Of a DNA stretch of 5,103 nucleotides, positions 1 to 5,103 are shown one piece after another (within the stretch, counting starts at the first letter, position 1; every line of letters begins with the position of its first letter). The notes below the pieces were generated by a model that had not been told where the DNA came from, did no database searches, and saw only the letters and a program-made list of their open reading frames with translations. Both the position numbers and the translations under genes were made by a program. The stretch comes from Flavobacteriaceae bacterium (GTDB lineage Bacteria; Bacteroidota; Bacteroidia; Flavobacteriales; Weeksellaceae): contig JAISSC010000119.1 in the NCBI GenBank assembly GCA_031273305.1, forward strand, positions 1-5,103. The letters are read 5' to 3'.

Positions 1-219
1 AGTGACGAAATATTAACAAAAACAATGCTCTTAACTCCTAAACACAAATCCATAGCCCAATTATTTGACCAAAAATTTTGGGAAATCGTTTAGGGTGACG
101 CATAGTCAAAGTCAGGAGATTATTTGCATTTTATAGAGGATTATTTAGGAATTGAGGTATATCTTGTTTCTGTAGGCCCGGAACGCTCTCAAAATATTAT
201 CAAAACCCATTTGTTTTAA
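1..219 (+). pseudogene. purA: Decayed C-terminal fragment of adenylosuccinate synthetase
   Basis: Reading frame 1 from the window edge to the TAA at 217-219 is disrupted by TAG codons at 91-93 and 103-105. The part after the second stop reads GDYLHFIEDYLG, then YLVSVGPERSQNII. This matches the usual PurA ending, in which a helix of the form YxxFIExxxGVP leads into a VSVGPDRxQTI strand. Upstream in the same frame, IAQLFDQKFW could match the family's VEPVYxEFxGW segment. About six or seven residues seem to be missing between that tryptophan and the final helix. PurA joins IMP and aspartate in AMP synthesis. This copy lacks an open frame and is very unlikely to work, so a functional purA would be expected elsewhere. 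The two stops are not read through by recoding, because the neighbouring membrane-protein gene itself ends with TAG. The fragment continues off the left edge. Assignment of the last 40 codons is fairly secure; assignment of the first 30 is tentative. Confidence 0.68.
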
Positions 220-262
220 AAGTAGTGGAACGGAATTAGTTTAGAATTTTATCCATTACTCA

Positions 263-280
263 TTTTATCTTAGAATAAAA
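263..280. terminator. Weak AT-only hairpin between the two convergent genes
   Basis: TTTTAT (263-268) and ATAAAA (275-280) can pair across a six-base loop. The hairpin lies 42 bp past the stop of the minus-strand membrane-protein gene and 43 bp past the end of the purA remnant, where a shared terminator would be expected. The stem has no G-C pair, so it would be weak. The rest of 220-321 shows no coding potential or other clear signal. Confidence 0.22.
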
Positions 281-321
281 CAATCCGGCTTATAAACAGG
301 TCGCAAGTTATCTTTTACTGC

Positions 322-1812
322 CTACTTAATTCTTTTATAAAGATAGTGATCTCTTCCGGAAGGCTTAAGTTTATATATTTTATCCAATAAATAATTATCT
401 GATTTTGCTACGTCTAAAATATGAAATTCTTTTATCAGTTTGTAATTGCCTGATATGACAGAGTCAACAGAACCTCCAAACATAGGTTTAGAGTCTTCTA
501 ATACATAATCGGGTTTTAGGGCGTTCAAATTACTCTCATGCACATTATTCTTTCCTTTTTTAAATTCTTCGGTAACTCTCTTATCTACTAAACCTACATA
601 ATCAATAGCTTTTAATTTTGAAAAATACGGTATATATCCGGCAGGTTCCAAATAAATAGTTTTGGATTTATCCGGCTCGATACTATCAATGTAAAGTCCG
701 ACTTTTCTGTTATAATACCATTCTCCGTGTCCCGTAGCTATCGAATGTATCGTTTGATAAAGAAGTAACGGAATAAAAAATAGTATTACATATACGGTAA
801 CTTTTACTCTGGAAGGGCTTATTATAAAAAATAAAATGGTCGGTATAAACATAAATATCTGGGGAATCCAGTAATACCAGTCAAACCAGCTGTTAGCTAA
901 ACCAAATGTTAAAATCCGTACCCAAGCATATGTATATATGACAGAAAGTATGAAAAACTGACTTTTTGTAATCCAATTTTTTATCTTATAAAAAGCATAT
1001 ATTGAAAACAATGTGGTCAGGATGAAAAAAGTGTTTATTCTAAGTATCCCTAAAGGAATTTTTAGCACTGAATAATAATTGGTGTAATTAATCATCTCCA
1101 GAATCCTGTCAAAAAAACTATCCGGACTTCCATACGCTGTTTTCTTAGCAGTGATCGTATGATTAACGATTTCTCCAAAATAAAAATAATTGAACCCTGC
1201 CAGAGTTGCTATACTTAATACACCGGCTAAAATAAATGGATAATTCAATTTTCTATACTTTATTAAATCGTATAAAAAAGTAACTGCTAAAAATAAGCCC
1301 GCATCTAAGCGAGTCCATGCTATTAAAACCGGGAATAGTAAAAAAGCCCATTTTTTCCTTTTTACCATAGCTAAGTCTAAGAATAGAACATATAGAAGAA
1401 ACAACAGACCAAACTCCATACCCAGTATGGAAATTTTCAATGCAGGAGGTAATAAGTTTACGAAAATTATAAATAGTATTTTAGATTTATCACTGCTCAG
1501 TAACAGGTCTGCGAGTTTCTTTGTTCCAACGGTAAATAAAATACTGTTAAAGATCAATAAGATATACATGAAATTATCTGAAAACAGTAATTTAAATATA
1601 ACACTTACCAATACATATAAATGTGTCGTGGAAGATGATATTTTTTCAAGTCCGTTAAATCCATAAACACCATAGTCAATTATATTCTGTGCTACTCTCC
1701 AAGTGATAAACGCATCTTCCTGAACATGCTTTGTTAAGAGAAATAGTAACTTGAAAATTATAATTAGAATGGTACTACCTAATACACTATTTTTTTCACA
1801 TCTCCATATCAT
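322..1812 (-). CDS. Multi-pass membrane glycosyltransferase, GT-C fold, arabinofuranosyl/mannosyl-transferase-like
   Basis: This 496-residue protein has about ten hydrophobic segments (roughly 11-27, 64-78, 82-97, 111-130, 133-149, 155-186, 192-212, 260-277, 284-303, 314-332, 337-356) and then a soluble C-terminal domain of about 140 residues. The layout fits GT-C enzymes that transfer a sugar from a polyprenyl-phosphate donor outside the inner membrane. Family-like marks are an acidic pair in the first outer loop (E32-D33 in QEDAFITWR), TRLDAG at 167-172, FGEIVNHTITAKK at 212-224 (compare the yGxxxPNTxxAK signature), and WFDWYYWIP at 309-317. In the soluble domain, AGYIPYFSKLKAIDYVGLVDKRV (split over 391-413) recalls the 'Y-S-x-x-x-x-D-x-x-G-L-x-D' motif of these enzymes. 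The ATG at 1810-1812 leads directly into the first membrane segment. The gene starts 48 bp after prc and is probably in its operon. Acceptor and sugar cannot be told from the sequence. The class is fairly sure, the exact family is not. Confidence 0.72.
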   Translation of the reverse strand: MIWRCEKNSVLGSTILIIIFKLLFLLTKHVQEDAFITWRVAQNIIDYGVYGFNGLEKISSSTTHLYVLVSVIFKLLFSDNFMYILLIFNSILFTVGTKKLADLLLSSDKSKILFIIFVNLLPPALKISILGMEFGLLFLLYVLFLDLAMVKRKKWAFLLFPVLIAWTRLDAGLFLAVTFLYDLIKYRKLNYPFILAGVLSIATLAGFNYFYFGEIVNHTITAKKTAYGSPDSFFDRILEMINYTNYYSVLKIPLGILRINTFFILTTLFSIYAFYKIKNWITKSQFFILSVIYTYAWVRILTFGLANSWFDWYYWIPQIFMFIPTILFFIISPSRVKVTVYVILFFIPLLLYQTIHSIATGHGEWYYNRKVGLYIDSIEPDKSKTIYLEPAGYIPYFSKLKAIDYVGLVDKRVTEEFKKGKNNVHESNLNALKPDYVLEDSKPMFGGSVDSVISGNYKLIKEFHILDVAKSDNYLLDKIYKLKPSGRDHYLYKRIK

Positions 1813-1860
1813 ACTTAAATCAGGCTAACTGCTTTAATATCCGGTATTCATCAAATAATA

Positions 1861-3990
1861 TTATTTACTCTTTTTCCTTAAGTCATTCAAAACATTTATA
1901 GACTCTTTTAGATTGAAGTCTTTTTTCATTCCTTTATACCAGTCTTCTCTCTTTGCTTTCAGAACGGTATCTGACTTAAATTTAACCAACTCATATGCCG
2001 GAGCTTCTACCTGTAATTTGGCATCAAAAGTAGTTTCTTTTTCATATACTTTACCCTGTTTTTTCCGTTTATTCATCTCTTCCATAAACTTGTCATACTG
2101 TAATGGAATTTCACTTATCTTCTCCAATTCTTTACTCCATTTTCCTGCGGCTTCTATCGAGCTGATATATGCACTTCCTTTCAGTCTTTCTCCGCTCTTG
2201 GTTTTAAGGTAGGTATAGTCAATCTTCGGAGTTCCCTGCCATGTCGTATATTGGGTTGGGGTAATTTGATCCCATGATAATGCATATTCCTGTGATTTTT
2301 CAAAAATATCCGAATAAGACATCAATCCGGAGATAACAATATCCGAAGTTACTCCTTTTAATTGGGTAGAGCTTCCTGTTATCCTGTAAAATTTCTGGAT
2401 AGTTACCTTCAATGCTCCATATTTATCATCATTCAGGCTAAACCTGTCTAACGGAAACATCGTTTGCACGGTTCCTTTACCATAAGTTTGGGCGGGACCT
2501 ACGATTACAGCCCTCTGGTAATCCTGCATTGCTCCTGCCAATATTTCGGAGGCTGAGGCTGAAAGTTCGTTAGTCATAATAACCAACGCTCCATCCCATA
2601 CGATTTCTTTTTCTTTGCTGTCTAATACCTTTATTTTTCCGTTGGAATCTTTTACCTGCACCACAGGCCCTTTTCCGACGAACAACCCGGCAATATCTAC
2701 AACTTCTGAAAGAGAACCTCCTCCGTTATTCCTCACGTCCATAATTAATCCTTTGATTCCCTGACTTTTAAGCTCATTGATCTCCCTTTTGACATCATCG
2801 GAACAATCTCTTCCCTTACTATTGCTTTCAAGATTAACATAAAATTCCGGTAAATATAAAATTCCGTATCTATTCCCTCCATCATCCGTAATTATAGCAC
2901 TTCTCACAAAGGTTTCCTGTATTTCTATTTCTTCCCTTACCAGCGTTACTATTTTTGCACTTCCCTCTTTCTTTTCTATGGTAAGTACAACTATACTCCC
3001 TTCCTCTCCTCTTATCAGGCGTATGGCATCATCCAACAACATTCCCACCACACTTACGGGAGTTCCGTGTTTTCCCTGCTGCACTTTCAGAATTTTATCT
3101 CCTGCTTCTATCTGTTTCGATTTCCATGCAGGGCCTCCTATCACCAGTTCCCGTATGGTCGGATACCCTTTAATATCCTGTAAGGTAGCCCCTATCCCGA
3201 TGATCTTGCCACTCATGGTAGTGTTAAAATTATCTTTATCCTTTGGTGAAAAATAGGTGGTGTGAATATCAAATACCTCCGTATAGGCATTAACAAAGAT
3301 GGAAAACAAATCGGATTTTTTCCTTAGTTTTATTTGCCTGAAATATTCTGCAAGATTGTCTTTCACCTTTTTAACAGCATCATCCTGTATCTCTTTCCTT
3401 GTCTTGGGTTTCTCTTCTTTATCGGAATCACCTGCGTTATTATTATCATCTAAACTGTCATTTGTTTTCTGAGAGTTAAACATTTCCTGAAGGACACTAT
3501 ATTTTATGTATGTTTTCCAGTACTCTTTAGCCTGAGCCTGATTAGACGGAAACTCTCTCTTTTTCTCATCCGAAATAAAATATTCATCTTTCGTAAAAGT
3601 AAGAGGTGTGCCTTCGAATATTTCGTTTACATATACTTCCGTTTCATCTATTCTCTTGTATAATCTGTCAATAGTTAAATGATAAAAAGAAACATCACTA
3701 TTAATAAACATTTCACTCATCTTATTCCGGTATCCTTCAAATTCTTCTATATCGGATTTCAAAAAATATCTTTTAAACGGATCCAAATCTTCTATATATT
3801 TTTTATATACATCTTTAGAATAGGCTTCATTTAAATTTTTAGGGGCATAACTGGTATAGAGAAGAGTTTCTCTTACCCTTTTAAAAATTTCCTTCTCTCT
3901 GTCACCCTGGGAAGAGGCATTAAAACAAAATACCAAAAGGCTCATCGAACAAAGCGATAAAAATATCCAGGTTTTTCTTAAGTTTAACAT
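1861..3990 (-). CDS. prc: Carboxy-terminal processing protease Prc/Tsp, peptidase family S41
   Basis: This 709-residue exported serine protease cleaves proteins from their C-terminal ends in the periplasm; in other bacteria the family acts on envelope proteins and peptidoglycan hydrolases. Residues 1-27 form a Sec signal peptide with a basic start (RK) and a hydrophobic core ending near NASSQ. It has no good lipobox. Residues 30-250 are the helical Tsp N-terminal region. A PDZ domain follows at about 255-345, with GIGATL near 265-270 and the GDKIL strand at 297-301. The S41 core starts at GILYLPEFY (376-384) and carries MDVRNNGGG (417-425). The catalytic serine is S479 in LSASASEI, and the catalytic lysine is K505 in TYGKGTVQ. 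The spacing is 26 residues, one more than in E. coli Tsp. A family C-terminal domain covers about 560-709. An Asp/Asn/Lys-rich stretch at 174-198 is probably a flexible linker. The length is normal for the family. The ATG at 3988-3990 directly precedes the signal peptide. It is divergent from surE and probably leads an operon with the downstream membrane glycosyltransferase. Confidence 0.95.
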   Translation of the reverse strand: MLNLRKTWIFLSLCSMSLLVFCFNASSQGDREKEIFKRVRETLLYTSYAPKNLNEAYSKDVYKKYIEDLDPFKRYFLKSDIEEFEGYRNKMSEMFINSDVSFYHLTIDRLYKRIDETEVYVNEIFEGTPLTFTKDEYFISDEKKREFPSNQAQAKEYWKTYIKYSVLQEMFNSQKTNDSLDDNNNAGDSDKEEKPKTRKEIQDDAVKKVKDNLAEYFRQIKLRKKSDLFSIFVNAYTEVFDIHTTYFSPKDKDNFNTTMSGKIIGIGATLQDIKGYPTIRELVIGGPAWKSKQIEAGDKILKVQQGKHGTPVSVVGMLLDDAIRLIRGEEGSIVVLTIEKKEGSAKIVTLVREEIEIQETFVRSAIITDDGGNRYGILYLPEFYVNLESNSKGRDCSDDVKREINELKSQGIKGLIMDVRNNGGGSLSEVVDIAGLFVGKGPVVQVKDSNGKIKVLDSKEKEIVWDGALVIMTNELSASASEILAGAMQDYQRAVIVGPAQTYGKGTVQTMFPLDRFSLNDDKYGALKVTIQKFYRITGSSTQLKGVTSDIVISGLMSYSDIFEKSQEYALSWDQITPTQYTTWQGTPKIDYTYLKTKSGERLKGSAYISSIEAAGKWSKELEKISEIPLQYDKFMEEMNKRKKQGKVYEKETTFDAKLQVEAPAYELVKFKSDTVLKAKREDWYKGMKKDFNLKESINVLNDLRKKSK

Positions 3991-4020
3991 TGCACTTATT
4001 TATAATTCGTAAAATAGATT

Positions 4021-4028
4021 CAAAGGTA
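4021..4028 (-). promoter_or_regulatory. Candidate -7 promoter element for prc
   Basis: On the minus strand this reads TACCTTTG, a full match to the Bacteroidota sigma-70 -7 consensus TAnnTTTG. It lies 30 bp before the prc ATG, which would leave a 5' leader of about 20-25 nt. No clear TTG -33 element is seen at the expected distance, so the call rests on the -7 match and its position. Confidence 0.5.
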
Positions 4029-4053
4029 ATACAATTTTTATAATGAAAAATCT

Positions 4054-4061
4054 TAGTTTTA
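4054..4061 (+). promoter_or_regulatory. Candidate -7 promoter element for surE
   Basis: TAGTTTTA matches the Bacteroidota consensus TAnnTTTG at all defined positions except the last (A for G). It lies 28 bp before the surE ATG. No convincing -33 TTG is present. The intergenic region is very AT-rich, so a chance match is possible. Confidence 0.3.
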
Positions 4062-4089
4062 CAACAAGTTTAAATTTTAATACAAAAAT

Positions 4090-4863
4090 ATGGAAAAACC
4101 CTTGATATTAGTGACTAACGACGATGGAATTACTGCTCCGGGAATCCGGGAGTTGATTGATATAATGAACGAAATCGGTGAGGTATATGTAGTTGCTCCG
4201 GATAAACCTCAAAGCGGAATGGGGCATGCCGTAACTATTAATTCCACATTGCGGGTGGAGAAGATCGTTATCAATGACGGAGCACAGCAGGAATGGGCTT
4301 GTAGCGGAACACCGGTAGATTGTGTAAAGCTGGCTCTGGATCAGCTCCTTCCCAAAAAACCTGATCTATGCGTTTCGGGGATTAATCACGGCTCCAATTC
4401 TTCCATTAATATTATATATTCCGGAACCATGTCAGCGGCTATTGAGGGAGGAATTGAAGGAGTTCCTTCTATCGGTTTTTCCTTATGCGACTTTTCATAT
4501 AGTGCTAACTTTAAGGCCTCCCGGAACTATATTAAATCCATCGTAAAAAATGTTTTAATAAACAAGTTACCCGAAGGTGTAGTCCTGAATGTCAACATTC
4601 CTAAAGCCGAAGAAAAAGACCTCAACGGCATCAGGATTTGCAGGCAGGCAAATGCTTATTGGGAAGAAGAATTTGACCGGAGGATAGACCCCAAAGGAAA
4701 AACCTATTACTGGATGACCGGCAAATGGACAAACCTGGACAGAGGTGATGATACCGATGAATGGGCTTTGGAACATAACTATATCAGCATCGTTCCTGTT
4801 CGGTTCGACATGACGGCTTTTCATTTTCTCGAAAAGATCAAGCAATGGAATTTCGAAATTTAA
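4090..4863 (+). CDS. surE: 5'/3'-nucleotidase SurE
   Basis: This 257-residue cytoplasmic phosphatase removes phosphate from nucleoside 5'- and 3'-monophosphates using a divalent metal. In E. coli it supports survival in stationary phase. The N-terminus LILVTNDDGITAPGI carries the metal-binding D11 and D12. The next site is S42 in PDKPQSGMGHAVT, and the last is N99 in SGINHGSN. Other family signatures are SGTPVDCVKLAL (72-83) and YSGTMSAAIEGG (110-121). VVLNVNIP (164-171) marks the start of the C-terminal part, which forms the dimer or tetramer arm in known structures. Length and motif order are those of a complete SurE. The ATG at 4090 places the first strand immediately at the N-terminus. 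No Shine-Dalgarno is visible, as is common in Bacteroidota. It is transcribed away from prc, and the stop is TAA. No gene follows it in the remaining 240 bp. Confidence 0.96.
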   Translation: MEKPLILVTNDDGITAPGIRELIDIMNEIGEVYVVAPDKPQSGMGHAVTINSTLRVEKIVINDGAQQEWACSGTPVDCVKLALDQLLPKKPDLCVSGINHGSNSSINIIYSGTMSAAIEGGIEGVPSIGFSLCDFSYSANFKASRNYIKSIVKNVLINKLPEGVVLNVNIPKAEEKDLNGIRICRQANAYWEEEFDRRIDPKGKTYYWMTGKWTNLDRGDDTDEWALEHNYISIVPVRFDMTAFHFLEKIKQWNFEI

Positions 4864-4882
4864 ATTTGGGAATAATATAAAA

Positions 4883-4925
4883 CTTAACAACACGTGAGTT
4901 CGGGTTAAGCACATTATAATTTTTT
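4883..4925 (+). terminator. Possible weak terminator after surE
   Basis: CTTAAC (4883-4888) and GTTAAG (4904-4909) are perfect inverted repeats with a 15-base loop. They begin 20 bp after the surE stop, and a run of six T (4920-4925) follows 10 bases after the stem. The stem is short and the T-run is offset, so this is a weak rho-independent terminator at best. It may instead be part of the repeat-rich spacer. Confidence 0.28.
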
Positions 4926-4962
4926 GAATTGGAATATGATGAAAGATAATTGAATAATGTTA

Positions 4963-4977
4963 CATTCCTCCGGAATG
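4963..4977. repeat. Short palindrome CATTCC-TCC-GGAATG
   Basis: Perfect six-base arms flank a three-base loop. This is one of three small hairpins in the last 150 bp. It shares the form pyrimidine-rich arm, short loop, purine-rich arm with those at 5015-5031 and 5068-5081, which suggests a related repeat family. Its position outside the large inverted repeat leaves its link to that element open. Confidence 0.55.
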
Positions 4978-5014
4978 CCGTTATGGGTGGGGGTTTGTTC
5001 ATTCTACCGAGCTA

Positions 5015-5031
5015 ACATCCCGATGGGATGT
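5015..5031. repeat. Inner hairpin ACATCCC-GAT-GGGATGT
   Basis: Perfect seven-base arms close a three-base loop. It begins one base after the left arm of the larger inverted repeat. It is the strongest small hairpin in the window, with three G-C pairs next to the loop and a fourth near the base of the stem. It has no T-run after it, so it is not a standard terminator. Confidence 0.6.
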
Positions 5032-5067
5032 ACAACCACGAACGAATAATTATGCTTGCCAAATTTT

Positions 5068-5081
5068 ATCCCATTAGGGAT
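5068..5081. repeat. Inner hairpin ATCCC-ATTA-GGGAT
   Basis: Perfect five-base arms surround a four-base loop, ending three bases before the right arm of the larger inverted repeat. The arms ATCCC/GGGAT are the same as the core of the hairpin at 5015-5031, with a different loop (ATTA for GAT). This points to two diverged copies of one unit. Confidence 0.55.
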
Positions 5082-5103
5082 TCAAGCTCGGTAGAATAAG
5101 GAT

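Larger units (their letters stand above)
5001..5097. repeat. Composite inverted-repeat element with nested hairpins, REP/MITE-like
   Basis: ATTCTACCGAGCT (5001-5013) and AGCTCGGTAGAAT (5085-5097) form a perfect 13-bp inverted repeat with 71 bp between the arms. Inside are two more perfect hairpins, described separately, one close to each arm. No open reading frame of useful size lies inside, so it is not a transposase gene. Short non-coding elements built from nested palindromes are typical of dispersed REP- or MITE-like repeats. Sequences with cores such as ATCCCGATGGGAT are, from memory, frequent between genes in Bacteroidota. It sits only 6 bp from the window edge and may be part of a longer array. 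Confidence 0.6.

Noticed and set aside
91..105. TAG recoding (an extra amino acid at amber codons) in the purA-like frame
   Set aside because: The neighbouring complete gene ends with TAG, an apparent deletion also lies in the same stretch, and no recoding signal is visible. Decay is simpler.
1813..1860. A separate promoter for the membrane glycosyltransferase gene
   Set aside because: The minus strand has TATTATTTG just after the prc stop, but the spacer inside the element is one base too long for TAnnTTTG and no -33 element was found. Read-through from prc is more likely.
1427..2212. Two + strand open frames (1427-1666 and 1913-2212)
   Set aside because: They are antisense to the membrane-protein gene and to prc respectively, with no family motif. 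Strong coding evidence lies on the opposite strand.
2978..3256. A 92-codon + strand open frame
   Set aside because: It is antisense to the PDZ domain of prc, which has a clear protein family match.
4567..4914. A 115-codon open frame on the minus strand overlapping the end of surE
   Set aside because: It is almost wholly antisense to the conserved C-terminal part of SurE, and its translation shows no recognisable domain.
5001..5097. CRISPR array
   Set aside because: There are no regularly spaced direct repeats; the signal is made of inverted repeats with unequal spacing.

Overview
The window looks like a chromosomal segment of a Bacteroidota bacterium, most likely a flavobacterium. It is AT-rich, none of the starts shows a clear Shine-Dalgarno sequence, and one promoter-like site matches the Bacteroidota -7 element TAnnTTTG. 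The proteins also fit this group. It carries three complete genes, one gene remnant and a repeat-rich right edge.

Layout from left to right. Positions 1-219 hold a decayed C-terminal piece of adenylosuccinate synthetase (purA) on the + strand, interrupted by two in-frame TAG codons. Positions 322-1812 (- strand) encode a multi-pass membrane protein that resembles GT-C-fold lipid-linked-sugar glycosyltransferases. It lies 48 bp downstream of prc (1861-3990, - strand), a Tsp/Prc carboxy-terminal processing protease with an intact Ser-Lys dyad. The two are probably co-transcribed. A 99-bp divergent promoter region separates prc from surE (4090-4863, + strand), a 5'-nucleotidase with all expected metal-binding residues. 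After surE come a weak terminator-like inverted repeat and then several short hairpins. Two of these hairpins sit inside a perfect 13-bp inverted repeat (5001-5097) that resembles a REP/MITE-type interspersed element cut by the window edge.

Working together: Prc is a periplasmic protease of the cell envelope, and the membrane glycosyltransferase probably decorates an envelope glycan or protein. SurE is a cytoplasmic nucleotide phosphatase tied to stationary-phase survival. Nothing here forms a clear new multi-gene system. The points most worth a second look are the purA remnant, the nested-palindrome repeat after surE, and the uncharacterised glycosyltransferase coupled to prc.
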